The notes under the pieces are model-generated. The model did not search any database, had not been told where the DNA came from, and saw only the letters and a list, made by a program, of their open reading frames with translations. DNA of 64,000 bases from JAEDHM01 sp964368645 (GTDB lineage: Bacteria; Bacillota; Clostridia; Christensenellales; CAG-1252): contig CAYJBY010000007.1 of assembly GCA_964368645.1 (NCBI GenBank), forward strand, positions 1 through 64,000, read 5' to 3'. Positions 1 through 8,217 of the stretch are shown piece after piece. The position numbers were made by a program, and so were the translations under genes. Positions within the stretch are counted from its first letter, which is position 1; each line of letters opens with the position of its first letter.

Positions 1-214
1 AGATTAATAAAAGTAAGTGCTTGTACACTTTTATATATTATAACAAAATAATTGATTAGGCAAGTGGATAATATATTTTTTTTGGATTTTGTCCTCTTTC
101 GGCAAATAAAAATAATTAATATTTATAATCTTCTATTATTTTCCCTCGGCAGTTGTTGACGAAACCGCCCCTTTGAGGGTAAAATTATATATTATACGTT
201 GGGAGGGATTTCTC
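1..214. other. AT-rich leader before the first gene
   Basis: Apart from the ribosome-binding site of the following gene (gggagg at 201-206), I see nothing definite here. The stretch is AT-rich and may hold the promoter of the downstream lipoprotein gene, but no -35/-10 pair with good spacing stands out. Confidence 0.4.
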
Positions 215-1540
215 TTGAAAAAATCACGTTTTCTCGGCTTTTTATGCGTTCTGACAGTACTTCTGGTTACTTTTGCAACACTTTTCACCTTTGTCGGGTG
301 CAAGGATAACAAAAACAATCTGCCCGTTTATAAAAGCGAGGTCATTACCGATTTCGTCAAGGCGGAGCAATCCGAGGACGGTTACGCTACGATTTTCGTC
401 AACGGAGATTCCGATTTGCGTATACTCCTGCTTTCGGATACTCAGCTTTCCGCTACCAACGGCTACGCTTCTTTCGGCGGCACAAACGACCGCACCTTTA
501 AGCTGATTAACGGCTTGCTTGACTCTGTCAAGCCCGACGCGGTGTTAATTGCAGGCGACATAGTTGCCAGCTACGCCCAAAACAACTGGCCGCTTTTCAA
601 ACAGCTCGCGGATAATTTTGAGGAGCGCGAGCTTCCTTGGATGCCCTGCTACGGCAATCACGACAGCCAAATCGTCTATGCGAGGACGGAAAAGACCAAC
701 CTAAACTCCCCCCTCGGTCAGGTTACAAAACAACAGCTTACCGACTTGCTGATTGACTATAACTATTGTCTGCTTACAGACGGCGACTGCGAGGACGGTC
801 ACGGCAATTATTTCGTTAATATTCGCGACAGTCAATCCAAGGATATAATCTATACTGTCTGCCTTATGGATACCGTTTCCAACGAGTCTGCAACCTCGGA
901 CTCAAGCGACTATTTCCGCTACAAAACTCCTAAGCAAATTGAATGGTACGAAAAGCATATCAACGCGATTTCCGCAATGCAGTACGGCGACGACAGAACC
1001 GCCGACGAGGTGGTTAAATCCTTCTGTGTATTCCACGTTTCTCTCCCTGAATTTTATACCGCTTACGACCTCGCTTGGAATAACGGCGAGCCTACCGCCG
1101 ACTATTATTACGGTCATTGTATGGAGGGCGGCGTTTTCAGCGGCTGTAACTTCTTTGAAAAAGCCGTTGAGCTGAAAAGCACCACGGCTATGTTTGCAGG
1201 ACATCACCACAGCAACGATTACAGCGTCAACTATCAGGGTATAAGATTAACCTGCGGTCAGCATACCAGCTACAGCACCTACTACCGCTTTGAAAAAACC
1301 GATGACGCAATGGGCAATATCACCGCAATGGACTACACCGACTACGCCACCTACGGCGACCAGCGCGGTGGGACGCTGATTACGCTTAACACCACCGAAA
1401 ACGGAACCTTTACCGTAGTTCCGCAGTATGCTTCCGAGGTAATCCCCGATTATAACGATTGGGCGATTAACTATAAGCAAATATTCAAGGACGCGGCGGC
1501 AAGAGGCGTTATCATTACGCCTGCTTCCCTGCTCGGCTGA
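215..1540 (+). CDS. Lipoprotein metallophosphoesterase (calcineurin-like)
   Basis: The 441-residue product should be a membrane-anchored extracytoplasmic phosphoesterase. The start is a TTG at 215 with gggagg about eight bases upstream; an in-frame extension to 173 lacks a ribosome-binding site. The N-terminus has lysines, a hydrophobic segment and a lipobox ending FVGC. Metal-site motifs appear in family order: LLLSDTQ (DxH variant with Gln), IAGDIV (GD), CYGNHDS (GNHD), a His in VFHVSLPEF, and AGHHHSND (GHxH). The first motif carries Q where His is usual, as in some extracellular relatives. The substrate cannot be told from sequence. It stands alone on this strand, so no operon partner helps. 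Confidence 0.8.
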   Translation: MKKSRFLGFLCVLTVLLVTFATLFTFVGCKDNKNNLPVYKSEVITDFVKAEQSEDGYATIFVNGDSDLRILLLSDTQLSATNGYASFGGTNDRTFKLINGLLDSVKPDAVLIAGDIVASYAQNNWPLFKQLADNFEERELPWMPCYGNHDSQIVYARTEKTNLNSPLGQVTKQQLTDLLIDYNYCLLTDGDCEDGHGNYFVNIRDSQSKDIIYTVCLMDTVSNESATSDSSDYFRYKTPKQIEWYEKHINAISAMQYGDDRTADEVVKSFCVFHVSLPEFYTAYDLAWNNGEPTADYYYGHCMEGGVFSGCNFFEKAVELKSTTAMFAGHHHSNDYSVNYQGIRLTCGQHTSYSTYYRFEKTDDAMGNITAMDYTDYATYGDQRGGTLITLNTTENGTFTVVPQYASEVIPDYNDWAINYKQIFKDAAARGVIITPASLLG

Positions 1541-1833
1541 TAAGCCTAAACCGTATCGATTAGATTCGGAAGATATTGCAATTAATTTGTTTGAAACAAA
1601 GGACTGTTTTTATCGACTTAAAAAACCTTGATAGGCACGTTAAGCAAAGACAAACGCCTATTAGGGTAGAACTAAATAAGGGCTTTGTCCGGGGAAAGCT
1701 AAAACTTATAGGAAGATTTAACAAAAAACTTTCGCCTTATCGTATTACGTTATCGAACAAAAGTCGGTTACAATATCATCAGCGAAAGTTTTTTTGTGGC
1801 AACAGCTATTGAAAATCACAGACAAACGGATAA
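1541..1833. other. Intergenic stretch with a distant inverted repeat
   Basis: This lies between the phosphoesterase and the convergent recO. A 78-codon open frame (1576-1812, plus) has no recognisable family or convincing ribosome-binding site, so I do not call it a gene. The only clear structure is a perfect 13-bp inverted repeat at its right end. Confidence 0.4.
1723..1794. repeat. 13-bp perfect inverted repeat, 46-nt loop
   Basis: aaaaaactttcgc (1723-1735) pairs exactly with gcgaaagtttttt (1782-1794). The A/T outer ends give a U-tract on either strand, so this could end transcription of both convergent flanking genes despite the long loop. It could also be the ends of a small decayed element. 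Confidence 0.5.
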
Positions 1834-2529
1834 TCAATCCAATGCCAGTACGTTTTTGACAGTGTACAGGCTATGACCGCACTCGTAAAAAACATACCGC
1901 CCTATGACTGTGTAAGACTCCTTTATCGTTGCTTTATCAGGCGTTTCAAAGGGACTGCCGATAACCAACCGTCTCAAAAAATCAGCGGTTTTTGGGGATA
2001 ACGCCACCGAATTTACGCTTTTTTTCGACTTTTCGACAAAGCCGCCTGCGTCTATGTCCAAATACGGCTCCTTGTCGTAATTGACGGTGAACCCGTAGCC
2101 CTCAGCGTCTAACACTTCCAACAAATATCTCAACGCCGTGACCGCAGGACTGTCCGTGTCCGAAAGCTCCTTCAATGCGCCCAAGGTCAGCTCAAAAAGC
2201 GGCTCGTCCGTCTGTTCCTCAAGAGAAAACTTTTCAGCCGCTTCCACTATTACCGCGGAAAAATAAAACTTTTCAAGACTGTCGCCGAAATCACCGAACA
2301 CCTGCGCCACGTTGCAATCCGCTACTGTCAATCGCCCTTCCTTATCCTTAAGGATATACTCACCGTAACAAAAAGGAGAGGCGGCTAACCTTAACTTTGA
2401 CTTTAAGCTTTTACAGCCGTTTGCCTTAGCGGTTAGTTTGCCTCTCTCCGATGTGAGGAGAGTAACCAGTTTTCCGTTTTCGCCGTAATCGACGCTACGG
2501 AGTGAAATCGCGTTGAGTTTGAATTCCAT
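1834..2529 (-). CDS. recO: DNA repair protein RecO
   Basis: RecO loads RecA onto single-stranded DNA with RecR in the RecF recombination pathway and in gap repair. The 231 residues begin with the typical OB-fold opening (EFKLNAISLRSVDYGENGKLVTLLT) and continue into the helical C-terminal region, near the usual 240-250. The zinc-binding cysteines found near residue 150-175 in many RecO proteins are absent here, as in other zinc-free members. In many Bacillota recO follows era; here it is about 16 kb from era and lies downstream of the TVP38-like gene on the same strand, 175 bp away. Confidence 0.85.
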   Translation of the reverse strand: MEFKLNAISLRSVDYGENGKLVTLLTSERGKLTAKANGCKSLKSKLRLAASPFCYGEYILKDKEGRLTVADCNVAQVFGDFGDSLEKFYFSAVIVEAAEKFSLEEQTDEPLFELTLGALKELSDTDSPAVTALRYLLEVLDAEGYGFTVNYDKEPYLDIDAGGFVEKSKKSVNSVALSPKTADFLRRLVIGSPFETPDKATIKESYTVIGRYVFYECGHSLYTVKNVLALD

Positions 2530-2704
2530 ATAATCTGCATTGCCGCAATAAGCGGCGGTGTTATCTACGCGCTCCGATTACCTCATTGGAAGTATGCGCG
2601 TATTCCGAAATAATAATCACGGTTACGATATTTTTTTGACGACTGCGGACAAAAGGAAAACCGCTTGTTCCTTTATCCGCGTTCCTAGGTTGAAGGACTG
2701 CTAT

Positions 2705-4075
2705 TTACTCGTCATCTGCTATCCCGTCTGCGGCGGCCGCCTCGGCGGTTACGGACTGCCCTTCGCTTAAATCGGAAGTGTCGGCGGTTGCGGTAGAATC
2801 GGAGATTTCCGCTTTCTCTATCGGGGGCGCGTCTTGTTCTGCGGTGTTTTCACCCGATATAATCGGAATCGGCGAAGTATCCTTTGCAGTAATAAGTTGT
2901 TTGTCCTCGGTGCAGTTTAGGTTGCAAGCGGTATTGTCCTCCGCGCTATCAAGCGCGACGTTATTCTGCTCTGCCGTGTCTGCGGTTTTATGTATTTTCC
3001 CTGTAATTTTGCTGATAAAGCGATATAGCGACTGCTCTATTTTCGAGCTGTACTTAAAGGTTAGGTATAGTAGGACGATAACCGCAAGCACGGTAAAAAT
3101 CCAAACGGGAATGCCCCAACCCGAGAAGGGAACCAAACCCAAAAAACCGTCTCCGAATTGAGCCATTGCAACAGTCACGCCCACTCCGACGAAACGACAG
3201 AAAATCTGCATTGCGAAAAAGCCCAGATAACTCATATTGGTCAGTCCTGCGAAAATGCAGAGGGTATCATCGGGGAAGAAGGGAAACAGAAACATAAAGA
3301 AAAGCAAAAGCTTATCCTTACCCTTGACTATCTTTTGATATTTTTCCACGGCTTCCTTGCCGAGTATCCAGTTGATTATCCGCATACCGAAGACTCTTCC
3401 TAGCCAAAAAGCAAGCATTGAGCCGAGAATCGAACCTGCGCAAGCCAGCAGTGTCGGTTTCAGCCAGCCCCAAAAGGTAATGGTTTCGGTACCGAACAGA
3501 AGCGCGGCGCAAACGGTGGTAATCGTTGACGGAATAGGAATCAGCGTAACCTGAGCAAACTGGATAATGACGAATACTATCTCAGGTATCGAGCCGCTGT
3601 TATTACGGATAAAATCCAATAACTCCTCGGTGGTATCGAACCGCGAAAGGAATCCGCTTCGTTGCAGTCCTATCATAACCGAAGCAACCACAAGTGCGAC
3701 GATTACGCAGGTCATACTAAACTTATAACCGCTGTCAAGATGGTAAATCAGACAGAAAATACCGATACCGATAACAAGCAGTGCCAACGAAATCAAGCCG
3801 ACTGCGCCGACAATCGTCACCAAGTCGGTCAGAAACAGCATCATAATACAAACGCCGAAACCGAGAACGCTGATTAAGCCCACGCGAACTTTGCTTTTTT
3901 TATCCAATTCAACGGGCTTGGTCTTTATCATCGTTACAAACCGTTGCTTAAGAGAGACGATTTTTTTGCAAAAAGACTTGACTACTTTGCGCAGACGGGC
4001 AAAAAATCCGCTCTCGGTTTTTTCTTCAGTCTGTTCGGTATTACTGCAATCGTTTTTCAGTTCGTCGGCGTTCAT
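2705..4075 (-). CDS. TVP38/TMEM64-family (VTT domain) membrane protein
   Basis: This integral membrane protein has 456 residues. Two hydrophobic helices follow a basic cytoplasmic N-terminus, then comes a VTT/SNARE-associated domain (about residues 160-310) with VTLIPIPSTITTVCAALLFG, GSMLAFWLGRVFG and LFPFFPDDTLCIFAG, all hallmark segments. Family members, including DedA relatives, act in membrane lipid scrambling or flux. The last roughly 100 residues are acidic, Thr/Ala-rich and probably disordered, which is unusual because most bacterial members end soon after the last helix. The start lies 2 bp beyond the stop of the ProC-RNase H gene, so translation is probably coupled. The substrate is unknown. 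Confidence 0.8.
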   Translation of the reverse strand: MNADELKNDCSNTEQTEEKTESGFFARLRKVVKSFCKKIVSLKQRFVTMIKTKPVELDKKSKVRVGLISVLGFGVCIMMLFLTDLVTIVGAVGLISLALLVIGIGIFCLIYHLDSGYKFSMTCVIVALVVASVMIGLQRSGFLSRFDTTEELLDFIRNNSGSIPEIVFVIIQFAQVTLIPIPSTITTVCAALLFGTETITFWGWLKPTLLACAGSILGSMLAFWLGRVFGMRIINWILGKEAVEKYQKIVKGKDKLLLFFMFLFPFFPDDTLCIFAGLTNMSYLGFFAMQIFCRFVGVGVTVAMAQFGDGFLGLVPFSGWGIPVWIFTVLAVIVLLYLTFKYSSKIEQSLYRFISKITGKIHKTADTAEQNNVALDSAEDNTACNLNCTEDKQLITAKDTSPIPIISGENTAEQDAPPIEKAEISDSTATADTSDLSEGQSVTAEAAAADGIADDE

Positions 4076-4077
4076 CG

Positions 4078-5361
4078 TTATTTCAGTTTTTGAGCTTCCT
4101 CTCTTGCGATTTTGTCACATCTGTTGTTTAGGTCGTTGTCAGCGTGCCCCTTTACTTTGACAAAGCTGATATGATGTGCGCTTAATTGAGTTATCAGCCT
4201 TTCCCACAAATCGATATTTTTCACCTCGTCCTTAGAGGAATTACGCCACCCGTTACGCTTCCAACCGTAAAGCCAACCCTTTTCAACGGCGTTGACAACG
4301 TAAGCGGAATCGCTGTATATCTCCGCCTCGCAAGGCTCCTTCAAGGCGTCTAAGGCGTTGATTACCGCCAAAAGCTCCATACGATTGTTGGTTGTGTCCT
4401 TTTCGCCCCCACGGAACTCTTTTTCCGTGCCGTTAAAGCTGAGAATTGCCGCCCAACCGCCGGGGCCGGGATTAACACTGCACGCTCCGTCTGTGTAAAT
4501 AATCACTTTTTTCAATCCGTTGGCGCAAGGAGTTTCCGCAGTCTCCGCGGTCTGCTTAATCGGGAGCTTGCCTGACATTTCCATCGAACGGTAACGGCAG
4601 GCGCGAACGCCTTTTTTCACCAATTCGACCAGTCCGTCGTTCTTGTAAACCTTAACGGCTTCGATGGTTGTGCCGCCCTTACTGCAAACGGCGTCAGTCA
4701 GCTCGTCAAGGGATTTCGTACTCTGTTTTGCCAGTTCCGCCGCGCCCTGTAACGTCGCCGCGCCCAAGGCTTTGGCTTCCTCGTAGGTCAAACCGCCTTC
4801 GATACCGCCCTCGACCAAGCCCTTCAAAAACATATAAACGTAGGCAGGTCCGCTGCCGCTTACCGAGGTCACTGCGTCAAATTTGTTTTCCTCAATCTCC
4901 GTAACCTCTCCGACGGTGGAAAATACCTCGTGCGCAAAGCGTTTTGCCGCCGCGTCACAGCCTCTGAAACATAATGCGCTCATACCCTTGCATACCATAC
5001 AGGGCGTGTTGGGCATAATTCTTATAATATCGGATATATCAAGAGAATTTGCTAAGGTATCCACGGATACGCCTGCCATAATAGAAAGAACCGCTTTCGC
5101 CTTGAACTTTCCTTTTAGCTCTTGAGCGATGGTGGGAAAGCATTGGGGCTTGACTGCCCACAAAACGTATTCGCAGTTTTCGGCAATCGTGAGGTTATCT
5201 GCGGAATTAACACCGTAACTAAGGGCATAAGCCAGCTTCGCTTCGTCCAAATCACTAACCAAAATCTCTTCCGCCTTAAGAAGCTCACCCTTGAGTACAC
5301 CCTGCCAAATGGCGGTGGACATATTGCCGCAACCGATGATTCCCAATTTGTAATTCTTCAT
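4078..5361 (-). CDS. proC-rnhA: Pyrroline-5-carboxylate reductase fused to ribonuclease HI
   Basis: One uninterrupted 427-residue frame joins two unrelated enzymes. Residues 1-268 are ProC, the last step of proline synthesis: Rossmann motif GIIGCGNM at 7-14, RIMPNTP at 114-120, and SVSGSGPAYVYMF plus the DAVCSKGGTT region of the C-terminal domain. After a linker of about 15 residues rich in Thr/Glu/Ala, residues 284-427 are a complete RNase HI that cuts RNA in RNA:DNA hybrids: D291 in YTDGACSVNPGPGGWA, E329 in NNRMEL, D351 in YSDSAYV, H406 in KGHAD and D416. All catalytic residues are present in both halves. An in-frame TTG at 4515 could allow a free RNase HI. The ribosome-binding site aagaagg precedes the ATG. 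Confidence 0.88.
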   Translation of the reverse strand: MKNYKLGIIGCGNMSTAIWQGVLKGELLKAEEILVSDLDEAKLAYALSYGVNSADNLTIAENCEYVLWAVKPQCFPTIAQELKGKFKAKAVLSIMAGVSVDTLANSLDISDIIRIMPNTPCMVCKGMSALCFRGCDAAAKRFAHEVFSTVGEVTEIEENKFDAVTSVSGSGPAYVYMFLKGLVEGGIEGGLTYEEAKALGAATLQGAAELAKQSTKSLDELTDAVCSKGGTTIEAVKVYKNDGLVELVKKGVRACRYRSMEMSGKLPIKQTAETAETPCANGLKKVIIYTDGACSVNPGPGGWAAILSFNGTEKEFRGGEKDTTNNRMELLAVINALDALKEPCEAEIYSDSAYVVNAVEKGWLYGWKRNGWRNSSKDEVKNIDLWERLITQLSAHHISFVKVKGHADNDLNNRCDKIAREEAQKLK

Positions 5362-5381
5362 AATATTACCTTCTTTTTTTA

Positions 5382-5410
5382 TTGACTTATGCTTTTTTTT
5401 GTCTTATAAT
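5382..5410 (+). promoter_or_regulatory. Sigma-A promoter of tRNA-Trp
   Basis: TTGACT (5382-5387), a 17-bp spacer and TATAAT (5405-5410) place the start of transcription just before the tRNA at 5425. Confidence 0.8.
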
Positions 5411-5424
5411 AACCCTATCCTTTT

Positions 5425-5499
5425 AGGGGAGTGGCTCAATGGTAGAGCAGCGGTCTCCAAAACCGCCGGTTGCGTGTTCGAATCGCGTCTCCCCTGCCA
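5425..5499 (+). tRNA. trnW: tRNA-Trp (CCA anticodon)
   Basis: A full cloverleaf can be drawn. Acceptor arms aggggag (5425-5431) and ctcccct (5489-5495) pair completely, the anticodon stem gcggt/accgc encloses the loop ctccaaa with anticodon CCA, and the T loop is ttcgaat. The CCA end is encoded (5497-5499). A promoter lies just upstream and a terminator just downstream, so it is a single-gene unit. Confidence 0.95.
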
Positions 5500-5500
5500 T

Positions 5501-5539
5501 AAGCTCAATTCCACAATATCTTGTGGGGTTGAGCTTTTT
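5501..5539 (+). terminator. Intrinsic terminator of tRNA-Trp
   Basis: aagctcaa and ccacaa pair with ttgtgg and ttgagctt around a short loop, followed by a T-rich run. It starts two bases after the tRNA. Confidence 0.85.
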
Positions 5540-5787
5540 CTTTTACTGCATCTTGGGGTTTTTAGGTAACGCTCCACAAAGACTCCACAATTTGTATTGC
5601 AAACTCTTTTTTTACTGCCTATAACTAACCATATAGTATTACGCATAATACGTTGTATGGATAACCTCGTATATGCGTTGCTATCAGCTTCGTCACATTC
5701 TTTTTGCCGCGGTGGTACTTTGACCGATGCGGTAATCTAATTATGCCCGATAAGCCTTGCTAAAACTGAGGCTTACCGGGCAATAGC
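5540..5787. other. Intergenic with a hairpin downstream of the topoisomerase gene
   Basis: No gene is supported. A stem of 14 bp with one mismatch (tgcccgataagcct at 5744-5757 against aggcttaccgggca at 5769-5782) lies just past the stop of the minus-strand topoisomerase subunit. It lacks a clear U-tract, so it may be a 3'-end stabiliser or weak terminator. Confidence 0.5.
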
Positions 5788-8205
5788 TTAGTTACATTTG
5801 TGTCTTGAAATCTTTACGGGCTTTTTCAGCGAAGAACTGATGACCAACTCAGGGGGATCCTTAGGATCGGTGATAAGTACCATTTCCGTGCTTAAACACT
5901 CAAAGTCCTCAGGCATTTCGGTAAAGGCTATCATATAGGGCATTTTGACGATATCGGCAAACATTACGTCGTCAATTAACTTAACGCCCTTTTTGCCTCT
6001 TCTGCTTTCGTCCAAGTCTGCAAGTATTACTCTCTTGCCCTCGCCCTTTCCGTTGATTAACACCAACTCGCCTTCGCCGTCAGATAAGCCTGCAAAGACA
6101 ACCTTGTCACCGTCTGCAAGCTGTATGCCCTTGACTCCGCCTGAACGCCTGCCCTGTACGGGTACGTCCTCGATATTCATATTGATACACATACCGCCTG
6201 ATGTAACCATTAAGGCGGTATTACCTGCTGATACAAGTTCCGCACCTATTACCAACTCGTCGGCATTCTTCATATTAATCGCAGGCGAATAGGTTTTGTT
6301 GATTTTGTACTCGCTTAAAAGAGAACACTTAATCGCGCCCTGATTGGTGAACAAGCACAAAACGGAATCACCGATTTTGTCCTCGTCAATCGCCATAATC
6401 CGTATCAGCTTTTCCTCGGGATCGGAACTGGGTACCAGCTTGATAAGCGGTGTGCCCTTGTCTTTCCACTTCTTCTCTACCAGTCCGTCAATACCCAACC
6501 TTATGTAATTGCCCTTATCCGTAAAGCCGTAAAGAGTCTTGTCGTTAGGCGTTACCGCGTAATCTTTGATAAGAGAACCTGCGTCTAAGCTATCCAACTG
6601 CTTCACACCCTGCGAATAGCTTCTGCTATTGACAAATTTCAGCGTGCCGTCCTCACCTAAAATAACCGCGCCGTTGACTACAGGCTTAGAGCCGTCGTCC
6701 TCTTCCACTGCGATTTGCTCCACCGTATCAACTACAGAGCTGAGACGGTCGTTCTTAAACTTGCGCTTAATCTCCTTAAGCTCCTCACGAACAACGCAAT
6801 ACTGACGGCGTTTGCTGTTAAGTATCGCCGTGTATTCCTCGATTTTCTTCTTCAAATCGGCGATTTCTATCTCCAAATCGTCCGTTTCCAAATGAGTTAA
6901 GCGGCGTAGTTTCATCTCGACAATGGCGTACGCCTGCTTTTCGGAAAGATTAAATCTGGCTCTTAGGTTGGCTTTCGCTTCCGTCACGTTAGCCGCTTTT
7001 TTGATAATATGGATTACCTCGTCGATATTCTGAATAGCCACAAGCAAGCCTTCTAATATCTCGACTCTGTCCTTCGCCGCCGACAAATCATAAGAGGTAC
7101 GGCGCACGATAATCGTTCTCTGATACTCGATATAGTAGGACATAATCTCCAACAAGCCCATTAGCTTAGGCTTGCCGCCTGCGATGGCGACCATATTGAT
7201 ACCAAAGGAACGGGATAAATCCGTCTGCTTCATAAGGTTGGCGATTATACGGTCGGGATTGGCGTCGCGCTTAAGCTTGAACACTACCCTAAGTCCCTGC
7301 TTATCCGACTCGTCTGCTATATCCGCTATATCGCCGAAAAGCTCTTTCTTGCTCTCTCTCAGCTCGGCAATTTTCAAAAGTACAGCGGTTTTGTTTACCT
7401 GATAGGGTATCTCGGTAATAACTATGCTCTTCTTGTCGCCGTCCTTTTCGATATGCGCTCTGGAACGAATTGTGATTTTGCCTCGTCCTGTCTCATAGGC
7501 GCATTTCAGCTCCTCACCGCAAACGACTATGCCGCCAGTCGGAAAATCGGGAGCCTTGATATATGTCATCATCTCGGGTAAGCTGATAGAGGGATTCTCA
7601 ATCATCGCCACCAAGCCGTCGATAACCTCGGCAAGATTATGGGGCGGTATGTTAGTTGCCAAGCCTATTGCTATGCCGTTGCTGCCGTTCACCAAAAGGT
7701 TGGGAAATCTGCCCGGCAAAAGCTCGGGTTCGGGCAGCGTATCGTCAAAGTTAAGTCCGAAGGGAACCGTTTCCTTATCTATATCGCGAATCAGCTCCAA
7801 CGCCATAGGCGACATTTTCGCCTCGGTGTAACGCATAGCCGCCGCCGAGTCACCGTCAACGGAACCGAAGTTGCCCTGCCCTTCTACCAAGGGTTTGTTC
7901 ATATTAAAGGGCTGTGCCAGTCTTACCAACGCATCGTAAACCGAGCTGTCGCCGTGGGGGTGATATTTACCTAAACAGTCTCCTACGATTCTCGCGCATT
8001 TTCTGGTGGACTTGTCAGGGGTTAAGCCCAGCTCCATCATACTGTATATAATACGGCGTTGAACAGGCTTAAGTCCGTCCTCTACCCTCGGCAAAGCTCT
8101 GTCCATTATGACGTACTCGGCAAAGGGCAACATAGAGGTATGCATTATATCCTCTAACGGCTGCTCTATTATTCTTGTTACCTCGCTCATCTCTAATTGG
8201 TCCAT
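5788..8205 (-). CDS. gyrA/parC: Type IIA topoisomerase subunit A (ParC/GyrA family)
   Basis: This is the DNA-cleaving subunit that works with the product of the upstream gene to change DNA topology. The 805 residues contain DRALP..DGLKPVQRRI near 35-52, the quinolone-region motif HPHGDSSVYDAL (Ser87 and Ser88 in the region that mutates in resistance), catalytic Tyr126 in MRYTEAK, and a C-terminal beta-propeller. The tail holds a degenerate GyrA-box (QGRRSGGVKG), which leans toward gyrase, while YVIMDRALP and DGLKPVQRR are ParC-like, so I leave gyrase versus topoisomerase IV open. gagaggag precedes the ATG. It is 12 bp from the subunit B gene and co-transcribed. Confidence 0.88.
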   Translation of the reverse strand: MDQLEMSEVTRIIEQPLEDIMHTSMLPFAEYVIMDRALPRVEDGLKPVQRRIIYSMMELGLTPDKSTRKCARIVGDCLGKYHPHGDSSVYDALVRLAQPFNMNKPLVEGQGNFGSVDGDSAAAMRYTEAKMSPMALELIRDIDKETVPFGLNFDDTLPEPELLPGRFPNLLVNGSNGIAIGLATNIPPHNLAEVIDGLVAMIENPSISLPEMMTYIKAPDFPTGGIVVCGEELKCAYETGRGKITIRSRAHIEKDGDKKSIVITEIPYQVNKTAVLLKIAELRESKKELFGDIADIADESDKQGLRVVFKLKRDANPDRIIANLMKQTDLSRSFGINMVAIAGGKPKLMGLLEIMSYYIEYQRTIIVRRTSYDLSAAKDRVEILEGLLVAIQNIDEVIHIIKKAANVTEAKANLRARFNLSEKQAYAIVEMKLRRLTHLETDDLEIEIADLKKKIEEYTAILNSKRRQYCVVREELKEIKRKFKNDRLSSVVDTVEQIAVEEDDGSKPVVNGAVILGEDGTLKFVNSRSYSQGVKQLDSLDAGSLIKDYAVTPNDKTLYGFTDKGNYIRLGIDGLVEKKWKDKGTPLIKLVPSSDPEEKLIRIMAIDEDKIGDSVLCLFTNQGAIKCSLLSEYKINKTYSPAINMKNADELVIGAELVSAGNTALMVTSGGMCINMNIEDVPVQGRRSGGVKGIQLADGDKVVFAGLSDGEGELVLINGKGEGKRVILADLDESRRGKKGVKLIDDVMFADIVKMPYMIAFTEMPEDFECLSTEMVLITDPKDPPELVISSSLKKPVKISRHKCN

Positions 8206-8217
8206 CTTCTACTCCTC

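Noticed and set aside
1576..1812. 78-codon plus-strand frame after the phosphoesterase
   Set aside because: No convincing ribosome-binding site or recognisable family, and its end runs through the inverted repeat.
5404..5646. 80-codon minus-strand frame across the tRNA-Trp, containing a GRRDSNTQPAVLETAALPLS-type stretch
   Set aside because: It is the complement of the tRNA gene, a known source of false proteins; the cloverleaf is complete and explains the sequence.
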